Below, piece by piece: positions 1-8,002 of a stretch of DNA of 64,000 nucleotides. The notes beneath the pieces are model-generated. The model was not told the DNA's origin. It did no database searches and worked only from the letters and a program-made list of their open reading frames with translations. The stretch's first letter is position 1, and each line of letters opens with the position of its first letter. Origin of the DNA: a bacterium (GTDB taxonomy: Bacteria; Zixibacteria; MSB-5A5; CAIYYT01); NCBI GenBank assembly GCA_016708315.1, contig JADJGC010000023.1:682001-746000 (forward strand). Direction: 5' to 3'. A program made the translations under genes and the position numbers.

Positions 1-1
1 C

Positions 2-490
2 GAGTTCCTGGAGTTCGCTCGCCCGAAGCCAACGCGATTGGAGAGAATTGATCTCTCTCAATTGCTTCTGTCAAGCTTGCGACAACTCGAAACACAAGCA
101 TCCAAGGACTCAATTCATATCGCTGATGAAGTCGAGACAGGCGTTGTGATTGAGGGCGATCGAGAGAAGCTGCATCAACTAATTCTCAATATCGTCTTGA
201 ATGCAATTCAAGCATCAAAAGCCGACACGAAGATTAGTGTCCGCTTGCGCAACCGCGCCAATAGTGTCGAAATGACATTTTGCGATCAAGGTCAAGGAAT
301 CAGTCCGAGTGACCTTGAACGAGTCTTTGAGCCGTTCTTTACAACGCGAGCTTCCGGAAGTGGGCTTGGGCTTGCGATAGCAAAGTCAATTGTCGATGCA
401 CACGGCGGAAGCATCGAGATTCAGAGCAAAGAGCTATCGGGCACCACAGTGACCGTTGAACTGCCTCAGAAAAGTGATTCGCTGAGATGA
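2..490 (+). CDS. Two-component sensor histidine kinase, C-terminal part
   Basis: This is the catalytic end of a sensor kinase whose start lies upstream of the window; the frame is open to base 2. The first visible residues (EFLEFARP) are typical of the end of a HisKA dimerisation helix. The ATP-binding domain follows, with an N box (NIVLNAIQAS), a G1 box (DQGQGI), an F box (FEPFF) and a G2 box (GSGLGLAIA). The last codons overlap the start of the sigma-54 response regulator by 4 nt, so the pair is an NtrB/NtrC-type two-component system. The phospho-accepting histidine and the sensor domain are not in view, so the signal cannot be inferred. Confidence 0.93.
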   Translation, partial: EFLEFARPKPTRLERIDLSQLLLSSLRQLETQASKDSIHIADEVETGVVIEGDREKLHQLILNIVLNAIQASKADTKISVRLRNRANSVEMTFCDQGQGISPSDLERVFEPFFTTRASGSGLGLAIAKSIVDAHGGSIEIQSKELSGTTVTVELPQKSDSLR

Positions 491-1821
491 TGCGAATTCT
501 TTTGGCTGACGACGATGCTGCATTGCGGCGCGTTCTGGAATTCAAACTGAAGAAGAATGGCTTTGAGGTTACCACCGTCGCTGATGGCGAGGAAGCATTG
601 TCACAGGTCAAAGCTCATTCTTATGACCTTCTGCTAGCCGACATTCGCATGCCTCGACTGACGGGAATTGAGCTTCTTGAGAAAGTGCGCAATTTTGAGC
701 CGACATTAAAGGTAGTTCTGATGACCGCCTACGCAACGGTACCGCAGGCAGTAGAAGCGGTCAAACTTGGCGCATTCGACTACCTGACCAAGCCCTTCGA
801 TGACGAGCAATTGCTTCTGACAATCGGCAAGGCACTCAAGTTCAAGAAACTTGAGGACGAAAATTCGCGCCTCAAGGCGGAGTTAAACTTCCGTTCGGGA
901 TTAAATGAGATCATCGGCGACTCGGAACCGGTGCATGAACTAAAAGAGATCATCACTCAAGTCGCTCCAACCGACGCGACTGTATTGATTACCGGCGAAT
1001 CGGGTAGCGGCAAGGAACTGGTGGCGCGAGCAATTCACGCACTGAGCCCACGAGCGAGTTCGCAAATGGTGGCGGTAAACTGCGCGGCTTTGCCGAGGGA
1101 CTTGCTCGAATCCGAGTTGTTCGGACACGTCAAAGGTGCATTTACCGGAGCCGCGAAAGACAAACGCGGGAAGTTTGAAATCGCAGGCGGTGGAACGTTG
1201 ATGTTGGATGAAATCAGCGAACTCGCAATTGATCTGCAAGCAAAGCTTCTCCGCGCCATACAAGAGCGGGTGATTTCCCCGGTCGGCAGCGAAACAAGCC
1301 GCGAAATCGATGTTCGCATCCTCGCAGCGACAAACTTGAACTTGAAAAAACGTGTGAGCGACGGCAAATTTCGGGAGGACTTGTTTTACCGACTCAATGT
1401 CATTCCCATTCACGTGCCGAGTCTTCGTAAGCGGTCATCAGACATCCCTCTGCTGGCGAGCCATTTTCTGAACCGTCATGCGCCAAGATCGGATGTTCGA
1501 ATAGACCCGGAGTTAATGACGATTCTGACCAGGCACCACTGGCCGGGCAATGTTCGCGAATTGGAAAATCTCATAGAACGGATGGTTGTACTTCGTCACG
1601 GCGATATGCTGACAAAATCGGATTTGCCGAAGGATTTTTCAGTAGAACCGGAAAAGACTGAAACACCCCAGACTGTCACATTTCACGAAGCCGAGAAGAG
1701 TCTCATACTGAGCGCTTTGGAAAAGAGCAATGGCAATCGAACCAAGGCAGCTGAATTGCTCGCTATCCCGCGTCATGTTCTGCTCTATCGGCTCAAGAAA
1801 TACGGAATCGCTCCTGAGTGA
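487..1821 (+). CDS. Sigma-54-dependent response regulator, NtrC family
   Basis: This 444-residue protein has the full NtrC layout. The receiver domain has its acidic pocket near residues 8-10, a phosphorylatable Asp52 and Lys102. The AAA+ domain has a Walker A at 170-177 (GESGSGKE) and the sigma-54 contact loop GAFTGA at 217-222. A Fis-type helix-turn-helix sits at the C-terminus (TKAAELLAIPRHVLLYRLKK). The start codon overlaps the stop of the kinase gene (ATGA), so the two are translationally coupled. It should activate sigma-54 promoters after phosphorylation by the upstream kinase. Targets are unknown, and the next gene, the AsmA-like protein, is only a possible one. Confidence 0.97.
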   Translation: MMRILLADDDAALRRVLEFKLKKNGFEVTTVADGEEALSQVKAHSYDLLLADIRMPRLTGIELLEKVRNFEPTLKVVLMTAYATVPQAVEAVKLGAFDYLTKPFDDEQLLLTIGKALKFKKLEDENSRLKAELNFRSGLNEIIGDSEPVHELKEIITQVAPTDATVLITGESGSGKELVARAIHALSPRASSQMVAVNCAALPRDLLESELFGHVKGAFTGAAKDKRGKFEIAGGGTLMLDEISELAIDLQAKLLRAIQERVISPVGSETSREIDVRILAATNLNLKKRVSDGKFREDLFYRLNVIPIHVPSLRKRSSDIPLLASHFLNRHAPRSDVRIDPELMTILTRHHWPGNVRELENLIERMVVLRHGDMLTKSDLPKDFSVEPEKTETPQTVTFHEAEKSLILSALEKSNGNRTKAAELLAIPRHVLLYRLKKYGIAPE

Positions 1822-1905
1822 CAATGGTGAGATACGCGAAAACGCCATGACGATTGGCAATTATAGTTTTGCTTCAAACGCGCAAACAACTGATCTTGGA
1901 CAAGT

Positions 1906-4230
1906 ATGAACTGGAAACGCCTTCTTATAATCTTCTCAATTTCACTTTTTGCAGTCATCGTAGTTGCGTTGATTTCGGTGAAGCTGCTCGTTTCACCCGC
2001 TGCGATAAGTCAGGCAATTGTGCCGAAAATATCGGCGATGCTGGATCGCGAGGTCAAGATCGGCAAGGCGGAGCTGGGACTGTTCCCTATTGGTGTGCGT
2101 ATAGCCGATGTCACCATCGCCAACAAGGAACCGTTTGCGAGTCGTCCGTTAGCGACGATTGAACGTATCGATGCAAATCTGCAATATCTTCCGCTTTTGT
2201 TGGGCCGGATTAAAGTTAAGTCAGTCACGATCCACGGTTGGGAGATGCTTTTGTTCAAGGATTCTCTTGGATCCGTTAACTACGATTTCTTCTCAGCCCG
2301 GGCGATGTTGCCGAATGAACAACAACAATTTGAGGAGCCGCTCTGCCGCAAATTCAGACTGGACAACGGCAGACTTCTGGTCAGGGACGATTCGACCGGA
2401 TTTCGACTGCTGTTCGGCAATGTTAAGCTCAACTACGATCTTCTTGGTGAGAGGCAGTCTGAAATTTCGGGCCAGTTGGAGATCGACTCGATGTTTGTCT
2501 GGGCAGGCGCCGGCAACTTCCTGATCCAGCCGAAAGCACTTTCCGCCAATTGGCTGGGCTACTATTCACTGTCGAAAGATTCCCTTTCCCTGCGGCGATG
2601 CGAGTGGCGGCTCGACAAGTTCGCCGGGCGGCTTGAAGGCTCGGTCGGGCGAGTCACTTCTTCCCCATCCGTTAATCTTCGAGTTCTATCGGAGCGGACG
2701 GACCTTGCCGGATGTGCCGATTCTCGCGTCTTGGCGGCGATACCATTTCTTCGCGATCTTGATCTCGGCGGGCAGATTCGAGTCGATGTCGCCTATTCCG
2801 GGAAAGCAGGAATACCTGAGAGCCGCAGTCTTCGCGGCAAGGTTACGGTTACAGATTTCACCGGTATTCTGCCGGAGAAGAGTATTGATCTGCGGATGAA
2901 GCTGCTCGAGGCAAATTTCAATGAACAGACGCTCTCACTTTTCACGGAAGCGGGATCCATCGGCTCATCGCCGGCATCGTTCCGGTTTACTGTCGACAAT
3001 TACGACGACCCGACATACTCCGGTGAAATCAATCTGACAAGCGATGCCGCAACTCTGGCTCGAATCCTCAATGCAAAGCCCGAACTCGCGTTTGCTGGAC
3101 TTGTCGAAACCAATCTGTCCGGATTCGTCAAGCCGTCCGCGCCAGACCAGGGTCGCGTGTTCGGTTCAATGGTGATAACGGGAATGTCGGTAGCAGATTC
3201 TGCCGCTGGTTGGTCGCTGGATACCTTGAATACCGAAATGCACTTCAGCGGAAACTATGTGCAGATACCGCAATTCGACTTGAGTATCGGATCGAACCGA
3301 CTCCAAGTGTACGGCAACGTGACCGACTTCCCGCTGGTGTTGACGGAAAGCCGCAAGGCACGCAAGCGTCCTCGTTTTGAATTCAGTCTCTCCAGCAACT
3401 ACTTTGACTTTGACACGTTGGCATCGTTCAACAAGGGCGCTGTCAACGCAAATGACACGAGTGCAGTCATGCGCTTCGTTGACCAGCTCGTCGATTTCGA
3501 CGCCAGCGGACAAATCCGTGTTATGGCCGGACGCGCGGGAGAAGTCGATTTTGAGTCGCTTGAATCGCATGTTTCCGTAACAAACCGGATTGTCTACAGC
3601 GATACCTTGAATGTTCAGGTTTTCGATGGCACAATGAACGGCGAAATCATCTATGACTTCAACGAGCTCTTGAATCCAGACTTCGAATTGGACCTTCGCG
3701 GAAAGAATATCTCGACTGCGAAGATTCTCAATCGCTGTACCACTTTTGGCGAGACACTCTCCGGGGATATGGATATCCAATTCGTCGCTCGCGGCCGCGG
3801 ACTCACAGTGGAAACACGTCGCCCGACACTGAATGTAAAGGGCAGAGTCATAATTGAAGACGGCAAAATTTCAGCCTTCGAATTCTCGCAGAGATTTGAG
3901 GATTTCCTTGGAATCAAGGCGTTTGACAAGGGGCAAGTTGATGATCTTGTTGCCAACTTTGACTTTGCTGATCAAACCCTTCGGTTCAATCAACTGGAAT
4001 TTGATTCTGACGACATTGAGTATTCCATCGAAGGCACGATTACTCAAGATGGAATGACTGACCTGTTGATTAACCGGAAGTTGTCAAAGGATGATGCCCA
4101 GGTGCTGCAATCATTGCCTGAATTCCGCGATCTCAGCGGTGGAAAGCAACCGAAGTGGGCGGCATTCCGATCAAATGGTCCGACCGGCAGTCCCACAATT
4201 CGTGTCGTTTCAGTGCGACAGAAAGATTAA
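1906..4230 (+). CDS. AsmA-like envelope protein
   Basis: This 774-residue protein has one N-terminal membrane anchor (residues about 6-30) followed by a long beta-rich periplasmic body. The segment after the anchor (residues about 35-75) is the usual AsmA opening, with a remark-able match in the stretch AELGLFPIGVRIADVTIAN. The region around residues 620-740 matches the AsmA C-terminal domain, with alternating short strands and an FEFSQRFEDFLGIKAF segment. AsmA-like and TamB-like proteins act in lipid transport or outer-membrane assembly. The exact role here is not known. The start ATG has only a weak GGA upstream. Confidence 0.8.
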   Translation: MNWKRLLIIFSISLFAVIVVALISVKLLVSPAAISQAIVPKISAMLDREVKIGKAELGLFPIGVRIADVTIANKEPFASRPLATIERIDANLQYLPLLLGRIKVKSVTIHGWEMLLFKDSLGSVNYDFFSARAMLPNEQQQFEEPLCRKFRLDNGRLLVRDDSTGFRLLFGNVKLNYDLLGERQSEISGQLEIDSMFVWAGAGNFLIQPKALSANWLGYYSLSKDSLSLRRCEWRLDKFAGRLEGSVGRVTSSPSVNLRVLSERTDLAGCADSRVLAAIPFLRDLDLGGQIRVDVAYSGKAGIPESRSLRGKVTVTDFTGILPEKSIDLRMKLLEANFNEQTLSLFTEAGSIGSSPASFRFTVDNYDDPTYSGEINLTSDAATLARILNAKPELAFAGLVETNLSGFVKPSAPDQGRVFGSMVITGMSVADSAAGWSLDTLNTEMHFSGNYVQIPQFDLSIGSNRLQVYGNVTDFPLVLTESRKARKRPRFEFSLSSNYFDFDTLASFNKGAVNANDTSAVMRFVDQLVDFDASGQIRVMAGRAGEVDFESLESHVSVTNRIVYSDTLNVQVFDGTMNGEIIYDFNELLNPDFELDLRGKNISTAKILNRCTTFGETLSGDMDIQFVARGRGLTVETRRPTLNVKGRVIIEDGKISAFEFSQRFEDFLGIKAFDKGQVDDLVANFDFADQTLRFNQLEFDSDDIEYSIEGTITQDGMTDLLINRKLSKDDAQVLQSLPEFRDLSGGKQPKWAAFRSNGPTGSPTIRVVSVRQKD

Positions 4231-4252
4231 CTACTCTTTTGTCCTCAACCTT

Positions 4253-4261
4253 TGTTACATT
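4253..4261 (+). promoter_or_regulatory. Extended -10 promoter of cysE (leaderless type)
   Basis: The sequence TG-T-TACATT is an extended -10 element. It ends 6 nt before the ATG at 4268, and there is no Shine-Dalgarno, so transcription would start at or next to the start codon. Confidence 0.45.
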
Positions 4262-4267
4262 CTGATT

Positions 4268-4819
4268 ATGGCATTCGAAGATATCAAAGCAATTTACCGC
4301 AACGATCCAGCGGCACGCGGAATTGAACCGGTCCTGTACTCCGGTCTTCACGCGATTCTCTTTCATCGAGTATCTCACCGTTTCTACAAATGGGGATTTC
4401 GATTCATCGCGCGAGTCATCTCTCAGACCTCGCGCTTCCTGACCGGTATCGAAATTCATCCTGGAGCAACAATCGGCAAAGGACTCTTCATCGACCACGG
4501 CATGGCTCTGGTTGTTGGAGAGACGGCTGAGATCGGCAAGGACTGCGTGCTCTTCCACAACGTTACCCTGGGCGGAACCGGAAAACACAAAGGCAAACGC
4601 CACCCGACGCTCGGCGACGAGGTCTTTGTCGGCACAGGCGCTGTGGTTCTCGGTCCGGTTAAGATCGGCAATCGGGTGAGGATTGGCGCGAACTCATTTA
4701 TCTACATGTGTGATATTCCTGATGACGCAACGGTTGTCGGTAGTCCGGCGCGAATGGTGCGCCTGCGCGGTGAAGCTGTCGATTTGCCGCTGCCGAAGAC
4801 GATTCATATCGAAGACTGA
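4268..4819 (+). CDS. cysE: Serine O-acetyltransferase
   Basis: It transfers acetyl from acetyl-CoA to L-serine, giving O-acetylserine, the first step of cysteine synthesis. The protein is 183 residues, the short bacterial form without the long N-terminal helical domain of E. coli CysE. A left-handed beta-helix of hexapeptide repeats starts near residue 60 (HPGATIGKG). It holds the catalytic DHG segment, VVGETAEIG and the NVTLGGTG acetyl-CoA loop. I chose the ATG at 4268 because upstream in-frame codons do not resemble the family and because a -10 box lies just before it. The reading frame is open further upstream, so a longer form cannot be fully excluded. Confidence 0.93.
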   Translation: MAFEDIKAIYRNDPAARGIEPVLYSGLHAILFHRVSHRFYKWGFRFIARVISQTSRFLTGIEIHPGATIGKGLFIDHGMALVVGETAEIGKDCVLFHNVTLGGTGKHKGKRHPTLGDEVFVGTGAVVLGPVKIGNRVRIGANSFIYMCDIPDDATVVGSPARMVRLRGEAVDLPLPKTIHIED

Positions 4820-4845
4820 CATTATAGCCGGGCAACGAAAATAAG

Positions 4846-4874
4846 AGAGCCGGATTCAATGAGAATCCGGCTCT
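4846..4874. terminator. Bidirectional hairpin between cysE and the peptide cluster
   Basis: A perfect 11-bp inverted repeat (agagccggatt / aatccggctct) with a 7-nt loop lies between the convergent ends of cysE and the last peptide gene. A short T run follows on the plus side. Confidence 0.7.
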
Positions 4875-4908
4875 TTGACTATGTATCTGTATTCGGAATA
4901 ATCAGAAT

Positions 4909-5121
4909 TTAGTTGCCGCCGCCGAAGCCTTCTTCGGTGCCGCAGTCAAAAGTACCGTAGAGGACTACGCGGTACTCGCCGGTCTGCGGATTGACGGTCT
5001 CGACCTTGCAACGGCAGGTGGTCGAGTTGAGCAGGATTTCAGTGAACTTCTGTTGAAGCTTGGCCGGTGAGGTTGGGGCCTTTTCGATCGAATTGACGTC
5101 TGTGACGCTGAATTTTCTCAT
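4909..5121 (-). CDS. Small paralogous peptide A of the cyanophycin-synthetase-N-like cluster
   Basis: This 70-residue protein of unknown function has a good ribosome site (AGGAG, 7 nt before ATG). It aligns without gaps to the 69-residue peptide at 5273-5482. From residue 13 to 59 about half the positions are identical, including NS at 32-33, KVE at 39-41, VNP at 43-45, TGEYR at 47-51 and GT at 56-57. After Asp59 the similarity stops. The tail here is CGTEEGFGGGN, rich in glycine with one cysteine. The body looks like a short helix plus a beta hairpin. A conserved body with an unrelated tail is the pattern seen in precursor peptides, but no known precursor family is recognised. Confidence 0.8.
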   Translation of the reverse strand: MRKFSVTDVNSIEKAPTSPAKLQQKFTEILLNSTTCRCKVETVNPQTGEYRVVLYGTFDCGTEEGFGGGN

Positions 5122-5272
5122 TGGTCAATCTCCTGTAAACAATGTTACTACATGTGGCTGTCTGAACATTTGTGCCAGATCAGCATCTACTGTTCCTACT
5201 CGCGGGGCAGAATATCATCCTTGCCAGTTACCCCGATGTGGTGCCTCCCTGCTTACGACTTTCGCGACAAGC

Positions 5273-5482
5273 TTAGTAGCGGTCGGTGTTCCAGCCGCGG
5301 TCCAGATCAAGCGTGCCCTGAAGGACAATGCGATACTCGCCGGTTTCCGGATTGACGCCTTCAACTTTGGCGCGGGTGTTGATGGAATTGAACACGAGGG
5401 CGGTGATGCCTTCGTTCAACTGGCGCGGCGAAGAGACCGGGCGCTCAAAGAAACGGAAATCGTTGAAGTTGAACCAGTACAT
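5273..5482 (-). CDS. Small paralogous peptide B of the cyanophycin-synthetase-N-like cluster
   Basis: This 69-residue protein of unknown function is preceded by a perfect AGGAGG four nt before its ATG, so it is surely translated. It is the close paralogue of the peptide at 4909-5121, sharing SP at 18-19, NS, KVE, VNP, TGEYR and GT at identical positions. It has no cysteine and ends in a polar tail (LDRGWNTDRY) unrelated to the tail of its sister. It lies 38 bp after the third peptide and 151 bp before the first, on the same strand as the larger protein at 5684-6322, so the four genes probably form one transcription unit. Confidence 0.8.
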   Translation of the reverse strand: MYWFNFNDFRFFERPVSSPRQLNEGITALVFNSINTRAKVEGVNPETGEYRIVLQGTLDLDRGWNTDRY

Positions 5483-5520
5483 GGTTCCTCCTGTAGATGG
5501 GGTTTAGAGATGATACAAGG

Positions 5521-5691
5521 TCACGAACGAGGGTTCGTTTGCGCCTTGCTGCCTGTTTTCAATTCGTTGTGATTGCACGAAAACACCATGCGATAGCCTT
5601 CGCGATTGTCGAGATCGCAACGAGCTGTGTCTGTCTTGAGGACCACCGGGTGCTTCGGATGAATTTGCTTTAGGATTTTATTGTCAGACAC
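5521..5691 (-). CDS. Small divergent peptide C of the cyanophycin-synthetase-N-like cluster
   Basis: This 56-residue protein starts at GTG with GGAG seven nt upstream, overlapping the stop of the larger upstream gene by 8 nt, so it is translationally coupled to it. It keeps the core of the other two peptides in shortened form: Arg24-Cys25, then a turn and EGYRMVF (residues 31-37), matching TGEYRVVL in peptide A. The N-terminal half and the tail (NHNELKTGSKAQTNPRS) are different. The similarity to the other two peptides is weaker, and common origin is my inference from the motif, its position and its size. Confidence 0.65.
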   Translation of the reverse strand: MSDNKILKQIHPKHPVVLKTDTARCDLDNREGYRMVFSCNHNELKTGSKAQTNPRS

Positions 5692-6322
5692 TTTGGGCTC
5701 CGTTGTCAAAGTAGTGGAAGTGCGCAAGCTGGTCGATCGCTGAACTGATGTTCTCGACCGACTCGCTCAATGCTGAAGCGAGCTTGACGATTTCTTCCTT
5801 GGTTTCCGGGAATACTGAGATCATACTCGCGACTTCAAGAAGGAGATGCGCGTCGTCCTCAATCGGGTTGCCGGCGATGAAGTTGTTCATCAGATTGGCC
5901 GCGAAGCAGGCGGCAAAGATGCCGATGCGAGGATCGGCGCATTCGACGAATAGATCGAAACGGCTCTCGGGCTTTTTCCAACCGCAGGTGATGCCTGAGC
6001 AACTTGGCATTTGGCCGACATTGCACTGTACATCCACCATCAAGTGTTCAAGGAGATGCGGGAAATCTGCCAGTTCGCCGATTCGCTTCACTGCGACTCC
6101 CTGTTCGCTGGCAGCGTAAAGTGGCGCTGATTCCCAGCCTTCACAGCAAGAATGTTTGGAAATGGAAGGGAAGATGCCCGCCATCGAGCGGTAGAGGTCA
6201 AGAAAGCTTTCTCGTGAACAATCGCTGTTCTCGTCGACATCAACTACGACCTTAATCTTGTTCAAGCCTCGGTTAAAGCGGCTATAGAGTTTCTCGACAT
6301 CAGGGAAATCTCCATAGTACAT
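5684..6322 (-). CDS. Stand-alone protein resembling the N-terminal domain of cyanophycin synthetase
   Basis: In CphA this N-terminal domain precedes the ATP-grasp and Mur-ligase domains; both are absent here. The resemblance rests on segment order: a beta strand opening (NKIKVVVDV), then SKHSCCEGW (CphA has a similar HGCSEG), then FPHLLEHLMVDVQ (residues 88-99; CphA HVVEHVALELQ), a Gly/Cys turn (SCSGITCGW) and a final helix. Residues 89-93 read HLLEH, an HxxEH motif like the inverted zinc site of M16 peptidases. A hidden metallopeptidase site has been reported in the N domain of some cyanophycin synthetases, so peptidase activity is plausible but unproven. Nine cysteines are present. The start is uncertain: I chose ATG at 6322; a GTG at 6385 is also in frame. 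Three small peptide genes follow. Confidence 0.72.
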   Translation of the reverse strand: MYYGDFPDVEKLYSRFNRGLNKIKVVVDVDENSDCSRESFLDLYRSMAGIFPSISKHSCCEGWESAPLYAASEQGVAVKRIGELADFPHLLEHLMVDVQCNVGQMPSCSGITCGWKKPESRFDLFVECADPRIGIFAACFAANLMNNFIAGNPIEDDAHLLLEVASMISVFPETKEEIVKLASALSESVENISSAIDQLAHFHYFDNGAQSV

Positions 6323-6511
6323 TGCCAAGATGTTTATCAAATGAATCCACAATGTCCGGGTTAATACCACCTTGCGCTGTCCCACAAGTTATCGGAAGCA
6401 GTTGGACCGACTTTAGTGATGATTGTTGGGCATTTTTCGCACCGGAGATATCTTCAAGGCGGATAACACGCTAGCTCATCATCTCATTGCTGATTTGTGC
6501 CGAGGGAACGA

Positions 6512-6540
6512 TTGCACCCGGTTGAGTTTATCGGTATATT
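6512..6540 (+). promoter_or_regulatory. Sigma-70-type promoter of rarA
   Basis: TTGCAC, a 17-bp spacer and TATATT lie upstream of rarA. The predicted start of transcription leaves a leader of about 40 nt before the GTG at 6587. Confidence 0.6.
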
Positions 6541-6586
6541 GATTGGCGCCTCAGTCTGGCAGTGTGCAAAAACAAGGAAGTAACCG

Positions 6587-7939
6587 GTGAGCGATTTGTT
6601 TGAAGATGATGTTCCGCTGAAGAAAAAGCGCAATGCGCCGCTTGCTGAGCGAATGCGCCCGGAAAAGCTCGACGAGTTTGTCGGACAGCACGATCTGATG
6701 GATGACGGCAAGCCCCTGCGCGTACTGCTCGACAAGGGTAGAATCCACTCGGCTATATTCTGGGGACCACCCGGCTCCGGCAAGACCACTCTTGCCTATT
6801 TGATCTCCAAGACTCTGAATCTCAAGTTCATTTTCTTCTCTGCAGTGACTTCGGGAATAAAAGAAATCAAAGAGGTGATGGCGGAAGCTGAGAAGACTGA
6901 AGCACTGTATGGCCAGCGCACAGTGCTGTTCATCGATGAGATTCACCGCTTCAACAAGGGCCAGCAGGATGCTTTCCTGCCGTACGTCGAGTCGGGGAAA
7001 ATCGTCCTTCTCGGGGCGACGACAGAAAATCCTTCGTTTGAAGTTGTAGGCGCGCTCTTGTCACGACTTAAAGTGTATCTGCTCAAACCGCTTGATTCCG
7101 ACGACCTGGAGAAGATTATCACCCGCGCATTGTCTGACAAAGAACGAGGCCTTGGCGCCAAGAAGGTCGAACTCAGTCACGATGCCAAATCATACATCGT
7201 ACAAGTAAGCGGCGGCGATGCCAGACGCGCTTTGACGCTCTTGGAATTGGCTTGCGAGGCCGATCCCAACTGGGAAAAGGGCTCAGCTGATATCACTTTG
7301 GAGAGAATCACTGAGGTGCAACAGAAGAAAGTACTACTATACGACAAGTCAGGCGAAGAGCACTTCAACTTGATTTCAGCGCTCCACAAGTCGATGCGCG
7401 ACTCTGACCCGAATGCGTCGCTATATTGGCTGGCGCGGATGCTCGCCGGCGGAGAGGACCCGCTCTATATCGCCAGACGTGTGGTGCGATTTGCCGTCGA
7501 GGATGTTGGACTTGCGGATCCGACAGCAATGGCAGTCGCTTTGAATGCCAAGGAGGTCTATCACTTTCTCGGCACGCCGGAAGGAGAGCTCGCGATTGCT
7601 GAGGCAGTCGTTTATCTTGCCGCCGCCCCTAAGTCCAATCGAATATATAGGGCGTACAAGAAAGTAATGAAAACCGTAGAAGAAGAACCGGCATACGAAG
7701 TGCCGTACCATATCCGCAATGCCGTTACTGGAATGATGAAGGGTTTCGGATATGGCAAAGGTTATCAATATGCGCACGACGTTGACAATGCCATAACTGG
7801 CCAATCAGATCTTCCCGACCAGCTCAAGACGCGGGATTTTTATGAACCGTCGGAGTTTGGGATCGAGAAGAAGATCAAGGAACGGCTCGAATACTGGGAA
7901 GAAATCAGGAAGAAAGCTCGCGAACAGGGTAGAAAATAA
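6587..7939 (+). CDS. rarA: Replication-associated recombination protein A (AAA+ ATPase)
   Basis: RarA/MgsA is a clamp-loader-like AAA+ ATPase that acts at stalled replication forks. The 450-residue length is normal. The opening RPEKLDEFVGQ is the family signature, Walker A is at 60-67 (GPPGSGKT), Walker B is LFIDEIHR near residue 110, and the sensor 1 region reads GATTENPSFEV. The C-terminal part has the family's tetramerisation segment. The start is a GTG preceded by AAGGAAG. It stands alone with its own promoter, next to a divergent unrelated peptide cluster. Confidence 0.97.
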   Translation: MSDLFEDDVPLKKKRNAPLAERMRPEKLDEFVGQHDLMDDGKPLRVLLDKGRIHSAIFWGPPGSGKTTLAYLISKTLNLKFIFFSAVTSGIKEIKEVMAEAEKTEALYGQRTVLFIDEIHRFNKGQQDAFLPYVESGKIVLLGATTENPSFEVVGALLSRLKVYLLKPLDSDDLEKIITRALSDKERGLGAKKVELSHDAKSYIVQVSGGDARRALTLLELACEADPNWEKGSADITLERITEVQQKKVLLYDKSGEEHFNLISALHKSMRDSDPNASLYWLARMLAGGEDPLYIARRVVRFAVEDVGLADPTAMAVALNAKEVYHFLGTPEGELAIAEAVVYLAAAPKSNRIYRAYKKVMKTVEEEPAYEVPYHIRNAVTGMMKGFGYGKGYQYAHDVDNAITGQSDLPDQLKTRDFYEPSEFGIEKKIKERLEYWEEIRKKAREQGRK

Positions 7940-7952
7940 TCGTACCGACGAC

Positions 7953-7982
7953 TTGGGCGAAACTGCAACTACCCTGTATAAT
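7953..7982 (+). promoter_or_regulatory. Sigma-70-type promoter
   Basis: TTGGGC, an 18-bp spacer and a perfect TATAAT precede the secreted protein gene at 8003. The leader would be short, about 14 nt, and has no clear ribosome site. Confidence 0.65.
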
Positions 7983-8002
7983 CAAGATGTAAATAGACAA
8001 AC

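Noticed and set aside
3166..3780. A 204-codon minus-strand frame inside the AsmA-like gene
   Set aside because: It is antisense to a long coherent gene and its translation resembles no protein.
4909..6322. A full cyanophycin synthesis locus
   Set aside because: No ATP-grasp or Mur-ligase domain and no cyanophycinase are present; only an N-domain-like protein is seen, so cyanophycin production is not supported.
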